DNA of 64,000 nucleotides from Burkholderiaceae bacterium (GCA_024235915.1 JACKLO010000016.1:1-64000); one strand, 5' to 3'; shown: positions 54,570 to 63,040, counted from the stretch's first letter. Numbers and translations are program-made. Notes: generated by a model from the sequence alone, not told the origin.

Positions 54570-56468
54570 CTACCCGGCACCCAGCGCCAGCGCCACGCGG
54601 TAGGTGACGAACGCCGCCACATAGGCCAGCGCGAACAGGTAGCCCGCCATCAGGGCCGGCACCCGCCAGCCACCGGTTTCGCGCTTGGCGGCGGCCAAGG
54701 TGGCCAGGCACTGTGGCGCGAACACGAACCACGCCAGCAGCGCCAGGCCGGTGGCCAGGCTCCACTGGCCGGCGATCAACGGCGTCAGCGCCGCTTCGCT
54801 GGCCTCGGCCGCCCCGGACAGCGCATACACCGTGCCCAGGGCGCTGACCACGACTTCGCGCGCCGCCAGGCCAGGCACCAGCGCGATGCTGATCTGCCAG
54901 TTGAAGCCAATCGGCGCAAACAGCAGTGCCAGCACTTCCCCAAGGCGGCCCGCCAGGCTGTAGGTGATGGCCGGTTCGGTGGCGCCGGGCGGTGGTGCCG
55001 GGAAGCTGGCCAGTGCCCACAGGACCACGGTGAGCCCGAGGATGATGCCGCCCACCCGCCGCATGAAGATCGTGACGCGGTGCCACAGGCCCAGCGCCAC
55101 GCTGGCCGGCACCGGCCAGTGGTAGGCCGGCAGTTCCATCATCAGCGGCCGCACCTGGCGGCCGGCGGCCGTGAAACGCTTGAGCAGCCAGGCCACCCCC
55201 ATCGCGCCCAGCACGCCGGCGCCGTAGAGGCCGAACAGCACCAGCCCCTGCAGCGACAGACCCGGCCCCACCGAGGCCGCCGGCACAAAGGCGGCAATCA
55301 GCAGCGCGTAGACCGGCAATCGCGCCGAGCAGGTCATCATCGGCGCGACCAGGATGGTCACCAGGCGGTCGCGCGGGTCGGCGATGGTGCGCGTGGCCAT
55401 GATGCCCGGGATGGCGCAGGCAAAGCTGGACAGCAGCGGGATGAAGCTGCGCCCGCTCAGGCCGACACCACCCATCAAGCGGTCGAGCAGGAAGGCGGCC
55501 CGTGGCAGGTAGCCCGATTCCTCCAGCACCAGGATGAAGGCGAACAGGATCAGGATCTGCGGCAGGAACACCACGACGCCGCCCACGCCCGCCACCAGGC
55601 CGTCGACGAGAAAGCTGCGCACCAGCCCGTCAGGCACCGTGGACGCCACCGCATCGCCGACGGCCGTGGTGGCGGCCTCGATCCAGCCCATCGGCGCCTC
55701 GGCCAGGTTGAAGACCGCCTGGAACATCAGGAACAACAGCAGCGCCAGCAGCAGCGGCCCGGCCACGGGGTGCAGCACCACACGGTCGATGCGCTCGCTG
55801 GCATCCGGCGGCAGCGCGCCGTCCAGGCCCAGCCGGCGCAGGATGTGCCGGACCCGGTCGTGGTCGGCTTCGATGGCCTCATCCTGGGGCGCGCCGCCCG
55901 CGCCCGCCGGCAGCCCGGCGGCAGCCGGCCAGGTCGACCTGTCGGCCAGCACGCTGCGCAATACCGCGTCGCCGCCGGCCTGCACGGCCACGGTGGTCAC
56001 CACCGGCACACCCAGTTCCTGCGCCAGCGCTTCGGCATCGATGGCGAGGTCGCGGCGCGCCGCCAGGTCCATCATGTTCAGCACGACCACGCAGGGCAGG
56101 CCCAACCGCTGCACGGCCAGCACCAGGCGCAGGCCCCGACGCAGGTTGGTGGCGTCCAGCACGCACACCGCCAGGTCCGGACGCTTCTCGCCCGCTGCCG
56201 TGCCACGCAGCACGTCGTGCGTCACCCTTTCGTCCGGAGAACGCGGGTGCAGGCTGTAGGCACCGGGGAGGTCGAGCACCCGCAGGTCGCGACCACCCGG
56301 CATGGCCAGGCGCCCCTCCTTGCGCTCGACGGTGACGCCCGCGTAGTTGGCCACCTTCTGCCGGCTGCCGGTGAGCCGGTTGAAGAGCGCGGTCTTGCCG
56401 CAGTTGGGGTTGCCCACCAGCGCGACCAGCGGGCCGCCCCGGTGGACGTGGATGACGGCGTCGGCCAC
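54570..56468 (-). CDS. feoB: Ferrous iron transporter FeoB
   Basis: FeoB imports Fe(II). The 632-residue protein has an N-terminal G domain (GNPNCGKTALFN, VLDLPGAYSL, LNMMDL). The membrane part follows, with two Gate motifs around SFACAIPGIMATRTI and LVPGLAAREVVVSALGTVY and about ten helices. It is shorter than E. coli FeoB (773) but within the family range. The start is GTG 56468, nine bases from the feoA stop, consistent with a feoAB operon. Confidence 0.95.
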   Translation of the reverse strand: MADAVIHVHRGGPLVALVGNPNCGKTALFNRLTGSRQKVANYAGVTVERKEGRLAMPGGRDLRVLDLPGAYSLHPRSPDERVTHDVLRGTAAGEKRPDLAVCVLDATNLRRGLRLVLAVQRLGLPCVVVLNMMDLAARRDLAIDAEALAQELGVPVVTTVAVQAGGDAVLRSVLADRSTWPAAAGLPAGAGGAPQDEAIEADHDRVRHILRRLGLDGALPPDASERIDRVVLHPVAGPLLLALLLFLMFQAVFNLAEAPMGWIEAATTAVGDAVASTVPDGLVRSFLVDGLVAGVGGVVVFLPQILILFAFILVLEESGYLPRAAFLLDRLMGGVGLSGRSFIPLLSSFACAIPGIMATRTIADPRDRLVTILVAPMMTCSARLPVYALLIAAFVPAASVGPGLSLQGLVLFGLYGAGVLGAMGVAWLLKRFTAAGRQVRPLMMELPAYHWPVPASVALGLWHRVTIFMRRVGGIILGLTVVLWALASFPAPPPGATEPAITYSLAGRLGEVLALLFAPIGFNWQISIALVPGLAAREVVVSALGTVYALSGAAEASEAALTPLIAGQWSLATGLALLAWFVFAPQCLATLAAAKRETGGWRVPALMAGYLFALAYVAAFVTYRVALALGAG

Positions 56469-56476
56469 TGGCGGCG

Positions 56477-56743
56477 TCAGGCCAGGTCGACCGTGACGCA
56501 GGCCGCCTCGGCGCGCCGCAGCGCGAAGGTCGACTGCCCGACGCGCACCACCAGCGGGTCACCCCCCGGCCGCGCGCGCGACAGCAGGGTCACCGCCTCA
56601 CCCGGCAGGAAACCGATCTCCGCCAGCCAGCGGCCCCAATCCACGGCCATCGCCGGTGATCGGACCGCACGCACGCTGGCGGACACGCCATCGGCCAACT
56701 GGTCCAGGGTCGGGGCGGGCACGGCGGCAGCGGTCGATGTCAT
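56477..56743 (-). CDS. feoA: Ferrous iron transport protein FeoA
   Basis: FeoA is a small SH3-like cytoplasmic partner of FeoB. The 88-residue protein reads LDQLADGVSASVRAV, LAEIGFLPGEAVTLLSRARPGGDPLVVRVGQSTFALRRAEAACVTV, the full FeoA pattern. It precedes feoB, and a Fur-box-like site lies 14-33 bp upstream of its ATG, so iron repression is expected. Confidence 0.94.
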   Translation of the reverse strand: MTSTAAAVPAPTLDQLADGVSASVRAVRSPAMAVDWGRWLAEIGFLPGEAVTLLSRARPGGDPLVVRVGQSTFALRRAEAACVTVDLA

Positions 56744-56756
56744 AGGACGCGTTCAA

Positions 56757-56776
56757 AAGGAATGGTTCTCATTCTG
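56757..56776. promoter_or_regulatory. Candidate Fur box upstream of feoA
   Basis: The minus strand reads CAGAATGAGAACCATTCCTT. The core AATGAGAACCATT differs in two positions from AATGAGAATGATT. It lies in the 73-bp gap between the fur-like gene and feoA, implying a promoter of its own for feoAB. Confidence 0.68.
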
Positions 56777-56816
56777 AAGGATGCCGGTCACTGGGCCTTG
56801 ACGCAACGCAAGGCGC

Positions 56817-57305
56817 TCAGCGGTCGGCCCCTCGCGTGGTGCAGGCGCGGCAGAGGCCGTACAGGGACAGGCGGTGTTCGACAAGCGCAAACCCGCGGGC
56901 CTGGGCCACGGCGTGCTGGCGCGCTTCGATGGCATCGTCGCAGAACTCCGCGACGCCGCCGCAGCGCACGCAGACCAGGTGGTCGTGGTGCGGACCCTCG
57001 TCGATCTCGAACACGGCCTTGCCGCCGTCGAAGCTGGTGCGGCGCACGATGCCCGCCTGCTCCAGCTGTGCGAGCACGCGGTAGACGGTGGCCAGACCAA
57101 CGTCGTCCCCCGCCGCCGCGAGGTCGCGGTAGACCTCGTCGGCACTCCAGTGCCGCCGTGTGCCGTGGCGCAGGAGTGCCAGCACCTTGCGCCGAGGCGG
57201 CGTGGACCGCAGGCCGAGGTGATGGAGGTCGTCCTGCGCATCGGGCGCGTCGGGCGCATCGGGCACGTCCACAAGGACAGACACCTGGGCGGCTGCGCCC
57301 GGCAT
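56817..57305 (-). CDS. Fur-family transcriptional regulator
   Basis: The 162-residue protein has a Pro/Asp-rich N-terminal extension, a winged helix (LRSTPPRRKVLALLRHGTRRHWSADEVYRDLAAAGDDVGLATVYRVLAQLEQAGIV) and the dimerisation/metal domain with HHDHLVCVRCGG (HxH, CxxC) and a second CRAC pair. It could be an iron-sensing Fur paralogue or a zinc/peroxide relative. The iron-gene context favours iron. ATG 57305 shares its first base with the bfd stop (TGATG), so it is co-translated with bfd. Confidence 0.9.
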   Translation of the reverse strand: MPGAAAQVSVLVDVPDAPDAPDAQDDLHHLGLRSTPPRRKVLALLRHGTRRHWSADEVYRDLAAAGDDVGLATVYRVLAQLEQAGIVRRTSFDGGKAVFEIDEGPHHDHLVCVRCGGVAEFCDDAIEARQHAVAQARGFALVEHRLSLYGLCRACTTRGADR

Positions 57306-57550
57306 CAGCCGCGCACCATGCTCACCAAACCGACACCGCCGACAGCGGCCAGCGCCCCGGCACCGCATCCCCCACAAGCGCCATGTGCCGCCCGAGCCTC
57401 GTCGAACACTTCGCGCGCGCAGTCGTGGCAGGCACCACAGGACGAGGCCACGCGGGTGTCGTCCTGCAATTGCTCGAAACACGCCGTGCCGCCGCGCACC
57501 TCACGGTGGATGTCGCGGTCAGAGATGCGGTGGCAGAGGCAGACGATCAT
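57305..57550 (-). CDS. bfd: Bacterioferritin-associated ferredoxin Bfd
   Basis: Bfd donates electrons to bacterioferritin to release stored iron. The 81-residue protein has the four 2Fe-2S cysteines in the Bfd pattern: Cys4 and Cys6 (VCLCHRISD) and Cys38 and Cys41 (SSCGACHDC). The C-terminal 25 residues are Gly/Ala-rich with extra cysteines, longer than the 64-residue E. coli protein. The gene is followed by fur and preceded by a Fur-box-like site. Confidence 0.94.
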   Translation of the reverse strand: MIVCLCHRISDRDIHREVRGGTACFEQLQDDTRVASSCGACHDCAREVFDEARAAHGACGGCGAGALAAVGGVGLVSMVRG

Positions 57551-57596
57551 CAGGCGGCCCAGGGTCTCGTTGGAACCTGGGCCGCATGGTACTTCA

Positions 57597-57623
57597 AATA
57601 AGAATCCGTCTCAATACGATTCT
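57597..57623. promoter_or_regulatory. Candidate Fur box upstream of bfd
   Basis: Bases 57603-57615 on the minus strand read ATTGAGACGGATT, 10 of 13 matching the AATGAGAATGATT core. They are flanked by an AGAATC ... GATTCT inverted repeat (57601-57606, 57618-57623). It is about 50 bp upstream of the bfd ATG. Confidence 0.55.
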
Positions 57624-57732
57624 TTGATCGATTCCCGTGCGCCCATCGAACAGCTCGTCGCCGAGCGGACGGTCACCAAAGGACGCACCGGTGTCGATCC
57701 AGCCTGCGGTTCGGCACCCGCAGCGGCCTGCG

Positions 57733-58209
57733 TCAGCTGCCGTCGCCCACCTGCGACTGCAGCCAATTCGCCTCGCCCAGCTGCGCCACCAGGCCGATTT
57801 CGGTCTCGAGGTGGTCGATGTGCTCCTCCGTGTCGTCCAGCAGTTCGCTGAAGAGGTCGCGCGACACGTAGTCGCGCACGCTCTCGCAATGGGCGATCGC
57901 CTCCTTCAGGTAGGCGTGCGCGGCGTATTCGGTCTTCAGGTCGCAGTGCAGCGTCTCGATGGCCGACTCGCCGATGAGCAGCTTGCCCAGGTCCTGCAGG
58001 TTGGGCAGGCCGTCAAGCATCAGGATGCGGTCCATCAGCTTGTCGGCGTGCTTCATTTCCTCGATGGACTCTTCGTACTCGTGCTTGGCCAGCTTGGCAA
58101 AGCCCCAGTTCTTCAGCATGCGGTAGTGCAGGAAGTACTGGTTGATGGCCGTGAGCTCGTTCTTCAGCTGGCCATTGAGGAATTCGAGGACTTTGGCGTC
58201 GCCTTTCAT
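57733..58209 (-). CDS. bfr: Bacterioferritin
   Basis: Bfr stores iron in a 24-subunit heme-containing shell. The 158-residue protein shows the di-iron helix motifs NELTAINQYFLHYRMLKNWG, EYEESIEEMKHADKLMDRILMLDG (with the heme-ligand Met at about 52), ALETLHCDLKTE-type and LDDTEEHIDHLETEIGL. The ferroxidase Glu and His residues are in place. It is followed after a 182-bp gap by bfd, and a Fur-box-like site lies upstream. Confidence 0.96.
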   Translation of the reverse strand: MKGDAKVLEFLNGQLKNELTAINQYFLHYRMLKNWGFAKLAKHEYEESIEEMKHADKLMDRILMLDGLPNLQDLGKLLIGESAIETLHCDLKTEYAAHAYLKEAIAHCESVRDYVSRDLFSELLDDTEEHIDHLETEIGLVAQLGEANWLQSQVGDGS

Positions 58210-58304
58210 GGGGATCCTTCCTGTGCAGGTGGGTGGTGCGATGCGTCCGATTGTGCGCAGCAGGGATCACGCCGGCGCATGGCCGCACCGGGCTGTTCTG
58301 AAGC

Positions 58305-58321
58305 GCAATCGTTCTCGTTGC
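58305..58321. promoter_or_regulatory. Candidate Fur box upstream of bfr
   Basis: The 17-bp sequence GCAATCGTTCTCGTTGC is an imperfect palindrome; on the minus strand AACGAGAACGATT matches 11 of 13 core positions. It lies about 96 bp upstream of bfr and 28 bp upstream of the DUF3422 ATG in the shared divergent region, so it might affect either gene. Confidence 0.55.
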
Positions 58322-58348
58322 CGTCCGCGCGCACCGCACAATCGCGCC

Positions 58349-59665
58349 ATGATCCGCCCGCTGCCCGCCGACGACCCGCTGCGCCACGAACTGCACGACG
58401 AGGTCCACGCCCGGCCGACGGCGCGCATCCGCCTGCCGGCGCTGCTGGTCTACGTCGCCGTGCTGAACGACGGCGTGAGCCGCGACGAGGAACGCCTTCA
58501 CCTGCAACGCCTGCCAGGTCAGGATGGCCTTCAGGCCGCCGACCTGGCCGGCCACTTCCTGCGCCTGCGCCTGGGCGACGCAGTGCTGAAGTGGGAACGC
58601 CACAGCGAGTTCACCCGCTACACGCTGGTGCAGCCACTGCCGGCGCAGGCCCTGCCGCCGGCCACCGACCCGGAACTGCTGTCGTCTCTGGTGCTGGATG
58701 CCGACTGGCTGGCCGCCATCCCGGGCCGCACGGTGGCCGCCATCAAGCTGGTGATGCTGCACCACGACCTGGCCGACCCGCAGGCGGCGCTGGACGCGGC
58801 CCGCCACTGGTTTGGCGACCGCACCGTGGTCGCGTCGCTCACCGGCCGCGGCCATTCGCTGGCGGTGACCGACTTCCACCTGCGCGACACCGGCTTCGAA
58901 CGCATGCTGCTGCTCGCGCCTGAAGGCACCAGCGAGACCCGGGCCGGCCGCGTGTCGGCACGTCTGCTGGAATTCGAGACCTACCGCCTGATGGCGCTGC
59001 GCGGCCTGCCGGTGGCCAAGGCCCTGGGCCCGCTGCTGGCCCAGGCCGAGGCCGACCTCGCCGGCATCACCGCACGCATGGAGGCCGGCACCGGCCGCGC
59101 CAGCGACGCCGACGACCAGGCGCTGCTGGACACCTTGGTGGCCCTGGCCGCGCGGGTGGAACGCGCCACGGCCGAGACGCAGTACCGCTTCGCCGCCACC
59201 CAGGCCTATGCCGGCATCGTGGATCAGCGCATCGCCGAACTGCGCGAACAGCCCATCCCGGGCACGCAGATGCTGGGCGAGTTCATGCGCCGGCGGCTGT
59301 CGCCGGCCATCGCCACCGTGGGCGCCACCGAGCGCCGCCTGCAGTCGCTGGCCCAGCGCATCGAGCGCGCCGGCGCCCTGCTGCGCACGCGGGTGGACAT
59401 CGCCACCGAGACGCAGAACCGTGAGCTGCTGGCCAAACTCACACGCGGGCAGGCACTGCAGCTCAAGCTCCAGAGCACGGTGGAAGGCCTGTCGATCGCG
59501 GCCATTTCGTACTACGTCGTGAGCCTGATCCTCTATGGCGCCAAGGCGGCCAAGGCCGCCGGCGTGCCGGTGCACCCGGAACTCGCGGCCGGCGCCAGCA
59601 TCCCGCTGGTGCTGTGGGCGGTGGCTGCGCTCACGCGGCGCATCCACCGCAAGCTGGTCCACTGA
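58349..59665 (+). CDS. DUF3422 family membrane-anchored protein
   Basis: The 438-residue protein matches DUF3422, a proteobacterial family of unknown function. It starts PLRHELHDEVHARP, has VLKWERHSEFTRYTL, GDRTVVAS and FETYRLMALRG. Near residues 240-380 it is strongly helical, and the C terminus has two membrane helices (GLSIAAISYYVVSLILYG, ASIPLVLWAVAAL). The helix pair at the end resembles a tail anchor with the large part in the cytoplasm. ATG 58349 was chosen; the longer frame overlaps bfr. Confidence 0.9.
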   Translation: MIRPLPADDPLRHELHDEVHARPTARIRLPALLVYVAVLNDGVSRDEERLHLQRLPGQDGLQAADLAGHFLRLRLGDAVLKWERHSEFTRYTLVQPLPAQALPPATDPELLSSLVLDADWLAAIPGRTVAAIKLVMLHHDLADPQAALDAARHWFGDRTVVASLTGRGHSLAVTDFHLRDTGFERMLLLAPEGTSETRAGRVSARLLEFETYRLMALRGLPVAKALGPLLAQAEADLAGITARMEAGTGRASDADDQALLDTLVALAARVERATAETQYRFAATQAYAGIVDQRIAELREQPIPGTQMLGEFMRRRLSPAIATVGATERRLQSLAQRIERAGALLRTRVDIATETQNRELLAKLTRGQALQLKLQSTVEGLSIAAISYYVVSLILYGAKAAKAAGVPVHPELAAGASIPLVLWAVAALTRRIHRKLVH

Positions 59666-59689
59666 ACCGCCGGCGAACCCTCGCCGGCG

Positions 59690-59875
59690 CTACAGCATCA
59701 CCGCCAGCCGTTCCAGCACCAGCACCGCGAAGAAGCCCAGGCCGGCCACCACCGTCCACTTGACGATGACGATGCCGCGCCGGCGCCAGACCACCTGGCC
59801 CGTGCCCACGTACATCGCAAAGCACAGCAACCCGGCGACCAGCAGGCCGCCGAAGACGACGCGGAACATCAGCAT
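59690..59875 (-). CDS. Small two-helix membrane protein
   Basis: The 61-residue product has two hydrophobic segments (VVFGGLLVAGLLCFAMYVG and VKWTVVAGLGFFAVLVLERLAVML) joined by a basic loop (WRRRG). No function is known. It follows lpxC on the same strand with a 31-bp gap. The start may be ATG 59875 or GTG 59878. Confidence 0.68.
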   Translation of the reverse strand: MLMFRVVFGGLLVAGLLCFAMYVGTGQVVWRRRGIVIVKWTVVAGLGFFAVLVLERLAVML

Positions 59876-59906
59876 CACGGCAACGGGCCCGGCTCGATTC
59901 GGCGGG

Positions 59907-60842
59907 TCACCAGGCCGGGGCCAGTTCAGCCATGCCCTGCGGGGCCTTGCGCTCGTCCTCGAAGGTGACGATGTCGTAGGCCGTCTCGTCGGCCAGCAGG
60001 GCGCGCAGCAACTGGTTGTTCAGCGCGTGCCCGCTCTTGTAGGCCACGTAGCTGGCAAGCAGCGGCTTGCCGGCGATGTGCAGGTCACCGATGGCGTCCA
60101 GGATCTTGTGCTTGGCGAACTCGTCGCCGTAGCGCAGGCCATCGGCGTTGAGCACGCGGTAGTCGTCGATGACGATCACGTTGTCCAGGCTCCCGCCCCG
60201 ACCCAGGCCGCGGGCGCGCATCATCTCCACGTCCTTCGTGAAGCCGAAGGTGCGCGCGCGCGCGATCTCCTGCTTGTACTTGCCCGAGCCCATGTCGAAG
60301 CTCACGCGCTGGCCGGTGGCGTTGACGGCCGGGTGGTCGAACTCGATCTCGAAGCTCAGCGTGTAGCCGTGGTGCGGGTCCAGCCGCGCCCACTTCAGGG
60401 CCTTGCCCTCGCCTTCACGCACCTCCACCGCCTTCTTCACGCGGATGAAGCGCTTGGGCGCCTCCTGCAGCGCGATGCCGGCACTTTGCAGCAGGAAGAC
60501 GAAACTCGCCGCGGAGCCGTCGAGGATGGGCACCTCCTCGCCGGTGATGTCCACGTACAGGTTGTCCAGGCCCAGGCCGGCACAGGCCGACATCAGGTGC
60601 TCGATGGTCTGCACCCGCGGCGCGCCGGGGTCGCCTCCGGCGCTGATGGTGCTGGCCATGCGCGTGTCGCTCACGGCCCAGGCGTTGACGGGGATGTCCA
60701 CCGGGCTGGGCAGGTCGGTGCGACGGAAGATCACGCCGGTATCCGGCGGCGCCGGGCGCAGCGTGAGTTCCACCTTGTGGCCGCTGTGCACCCCCACGCC
60801 CACGGCGCGGGTCAAGGATTTCAGAGTGCGTTGGCGCAACAT
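59907..60842 (-). CDS. lpxC: UDP-3-O-acyl-N-acetylglucosamine deacetylase
   Basis: LpxC performs the committed step of lipid A synthesis. The 311-residue protein starts MLRQRTLKSLTRAVGVGVHSG and has TIEHLMSACAGLGLDN (zinc His), SFVFLLQSAG, FGFTKDVE and FAKHKILDAIGDLHIAG (zinc His/Asp and catalytic His region). A stretch of membrane-protein-like tail is absent, as usual. It is transcribed away from the M3 peptidase gene. Confidence 0.97.
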   Translation of the reverse strand: MLRQRTLKSLTRAVGVGVHSGHKVELTLRPAPPDTGVIFRRTDLPSPVDIPVNAWAVSDTRMASTISAGGDPGAPRVQTIEHLMSACAGLGLDNLYVDITGEEVPILDGSAASFVFLLQSAGIALQEAPKRFIRVKKAVEVREGEGKALKWARLDPHHGYTLSFEIEFDHPAVNATGQRVSFDMGSGKYKQEIARARTFGFTKDVEMMRARGLGRGGSLDNVIVIDDYRVLNADGLRYGDEFAKHKILDAIGDLHIAGKPLLASYVAYKSGHALNNQLLRALLADETAYDIVTFEDERKAPQGMAELAPAW

Positions 60843-60952
60843 GTCGTGGATTGTCCCGCAAAGCCTGCAGTCCGTCGCATGCCCCTGGCATGGACTTCGC
60901 TATGGCGACGATACTGCCGGCCCCATTGCCAGCGCTTTTCCCGCCCGTGAAG

Positions 60953-62857
60953 ATGCCCCGACTCACCCCCCTGCTCATGACCGCCGTGACCACTGCCGTG
61001 ACCACCGCCCTCTTCGCCACCCCCGCGCTCGCCCAGCGCCCCGACACGCGCGACCGCGCGCAGATCCCGGCCGAATACCGCTGGGACTTCAGCCCCATCT
61101 ACAAGAGCTGGGACGCCTGGGAGGCGGGCCTGAAGGACATGGAAGCCAAGATGGATGCCTTTGCCGCGCGCAAGGGCACGCTGGCGTCCGGGCCGCAGGC
61201 GCTGCTGGCGGCCTACCAGGCCTTCGATCAGATCGGCAAGCTGCAGTACCTGACCTACCGCTACCCGCAACTGCAGCGCGACGTCGACACCCGCGACCAG
61301 GCCGTGGCCGGCCGCTTCCAGCGCGTGGGCGCGATGTTCGCCAAGTTCGACGCGTCCACCGCCTGGTTCACGCCGGAACTGCTGAAGATCCCCGAGGCCA
61401 CCGTGCGCGGCTGGCTGGACAGCACGCCGGCGCTGGCGCCGTACCGGTTCACGATCCTGGACAACTACCGCAAGCAGCAGCACGTGCTCGACGAGCAGGG
61501 TGAACGCCTGCTGGCCCTGTCCAGCCGCCTGAACCAGGCGCCGCGCAACGTGTACTCGGAACTGTCCACGTCCGACATCCAGTGGCCCAAGATCACCACC
61601 AGCGACGGCAAGGAGGTGACGCTGACGCCCGGCAACTACCGCCGGCTGCTGGAGGACAGCCCGGTGCAGGCCGACCGTGCCAAGGCCGCAGCCGCCCATG
61701 TGGGCGCCTACGGCGCCAACGCGAACACCTATGCCGCCATCTACAACGGCGTGCTGCAGCGCGACTGGTTCCTGACGCAGGCGCGAAAATTCCCCACCAC
61801 CCTGGACGCGGCGCTGGACGACGACGCCGTGCCGCGCAGCGTGGTCGAGACCCTGGTCGAGACCACCCGCGCCGGCACCGGGCCGTTGCAGCGGTACATG
61901 TTGCTGCGAAAGAAGCTGCTCAAGCTCGACAGCTACCACCTCTACGACGGCTCGGCGCCCATCTTCCGCACCGACACCACCTACCCCTACGCCACGGCCA
62001 CGGCCAACGCGCTGGCCTCGGTGGCGCCGCTGGGCGCGGACTACGTGGAACGCTACAAGCGCTTCGTCGGCGGCGGCCGCATCGACGTCTACGAGAACGA
62101 CGGCAAGCGCAGCGGCGCCTACAGCGCCAACGTCTACGGCGTCGGCCCCTACCTGCTGCTGAACTACAACGACACGCTCGATTCGATGTTCACCTTCGCC
62201 CACGAGGCGGGGCACGCGATGCACAGCGTGCTGTCCAACGAACACCAGCCCTTCGTCACCAGCAGCTACACCATCTTTGTGGCCGAAGTGGCGTCGACGA
62301 TGAACGAGCGGCTGCTGATGGAGCACCTGCTGAAGCAGACCACCGACCCCAAACAGCGCTTCCTGCTGCTGCAGCACGCGGTGGACCAGATCGTCGGCAC
62401 CTTCTACACGCAGGTGATGTTCGCCGACTACGAACTGCAGGCGCATCAGCGCGTGGAGAAGGGCGAGCCGGTGACCACCGAGGTGCTCAACCAGATCTAC
62501 GCCGGGCTGCTGAAGACCTATTACGGCGACGCCGTTGCGCCCGATGACTTCTACAAATGGACCTGGGCACGCATCCCGCACTTCTTCAACACGCCCTACT
62601 ACGTCTACCAGTACGCCACCTGCTTCGCGTCGTCGGCCGAGCTCTACAAGCAGATGACCACCGGCGACGGCAAGGCGCGTGAAGCCGCCCGCCAGCGCTA
62701 CCTGACGCTGCTGTCCTCCGGCGGCAACGACCACCCGATGACGCAGCTGAAGAAGGCCGGCGTGGACCTGACCCAGCGCGCCACCGTGCAGGCGGTGGTG
62801 GACCAGCTTGACGAACTGGTCACGCGCATGGAGGTCGAGGCGGCGAAGATCCGGTGA
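60953..62857 (+). CDS. Exported M3 family oligoendopeptidase F-like metallopeptidase
   Basis: The start ATG 60953 (MPRLTPLLMTAVTTAVTTALFATPALA) gives 634 residues with a signal peptide, so the enzyme is expected in the periplasm. Its zinc site is FTFAHEAGHAMHS (HExxH), with the downstream third ligand in VAEVASTMNE. Family signatures include IPAEYRWDFSPIY, AAIYNGVLQRDWF, YSANVYGVGPYLLLNYN and YQYATCFASSAELY. PepF homologues in other bacteria are often cytoplasmic, so export is a notable variation. Upstream in-frame starts (60851) add an implausible extension. Confidence 0.92.
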   Translation: MPRLTPLLMTAVTTAVTTALFATPALAQRPDTRDRAQIPAEYRWDFSPIYKSWDAWEAGLKDMEAKMDAFAARKGTLASGPQALLAAYQAFDQIGKLQYLTYRYPQLQRDVDTRDQAVAGRFQRVGAMFAKFDASTAWFTPELLKIPEATVRGWLDSTPALAPYRFTILDNYRKQQHVLDEQGERLLALSSRLNQAPRNVYSELSTSDIQWPKITTSDGKEVTLTPGNYRRLLEDSPVQADRAKAAAAHVGAYGANANTYAAIYNGVLQRDWFLTQARKFPTTLDAALDDDAVPRSVVETLVETTRAGTGPLQRYMLLRKKLLKLDSYHLYDGSAPIFRTDTTYPYATATANALASVAPLGADYVERYKRFVGGGRIDVYENDGKRSGAYSANVYGVGPYLLLNYNDTLDSMFTFAHEAGHAMHSVLSNEHQPFVTSSYTIFVAEVASTMNERLLMEHLLKQTTDPKQRFLLLQHAVDQIVGTFYTQVMFADYELQAHQRVEKGEPVTTEVLNQIYAGLLKTYYGDAVAPDDFYKWTWARIPHFFNTPYYVYQYATCFASSAELYKQMTTGDGKAREAARQRYLTLLSSGGNDHPMTQLKKAGVDLTQRATVQAVVDQLDELVTRMEVEAAKIR

Positions 62858-62882
62858 ACGTCGCAGCACCGCGTGGCTGACC

Positions 62883-62900
62883 TTGCGCTATGCTGCGCAA
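62883..62900. promoter_or_regulatory. Inverted repeat TTGCGC-N6-GCGCAA upstream of argD-like gene
   Basis: Two perfect 6-bp arms flank TATGCT, which resembles a -10 hexamer. No matching -35 hexamer was seen at 16-18 bp. A repressor binding here could cover a promoter start. The leader ATG is inside it. Confidence 0.4.
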
Positions 62901-62961
62901 CGTGAACGCCACCCGCGCCCTGCGACGACCCTCCCGACGACACCGTCGAGAGGTTTCGTAG
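62890..62961 (+). CDS. Candidate arginine-rich leader peptide
   Basis: A 23-codon frame (ATG 62890, TAG 62959) contains eight arginines at positions 3, 9, 12, 13, 16, 17, 19 and 20. Five are CGA, a codon rarely used in neighbouring genes. An in-frame GTG at 62902 is an alternative start and would suit transcription beginning near 62901. There is no clear Shine-Dalgarno. The arginine run can also fold into CGACG-ACAC-CGTCG (62935-62948), and a second hairpin (GGCTGC / GCAGCC, 62971-62992) and a terminator follow. Together this resembles an attenuation leader for the downstream aminotransferase gene. Confidence 0.5.
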   Translation: MLRNVNATRALRRPSRRHRREVS

Positions 62962-63004
62962 CGCCCGGCCGGCTGCCGGATCCCCAGCAGCCGTTCACCC
63001 CCAG

Positions 63005-63040
63005 AAGGCCACGAGACGCTCCTCGTGGCCTTTTGCGTTT
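63005..63040 (+). terminator. Intrinsic terminator or attenuator before argD-like gene
   Basis: AAGGCCACGAG (63005-63015) and CTCGTGGCCTT (63022-63032) form a perfect 11-bp stem with a 6-base loop, followed by TTTTGCGTTT. It lies 81 bp upstream of the aminotransferase ATG and 147 bp past the M3 peptidase stop. It could be either the peptidase terminator or an attenuator for the aminotransferase gene. Confidence 0.8.

Noticed and set aside
58013..59662. A 549-codon minus-strand frame opposite DUF3422
   Set aside because: Low-complexity Gln/Arg/Gly-rich shadow; its last part only overlaps bfr in a wrong frame.
60821..62869. A 682-codon open frame on the minus strand opposite the M3 peptidase
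   Set aside because: Valine/Arg/Gly-rich composition typical of antisense GC-rich frames; the plus-strand gene has a complete zinc peptidase signature.
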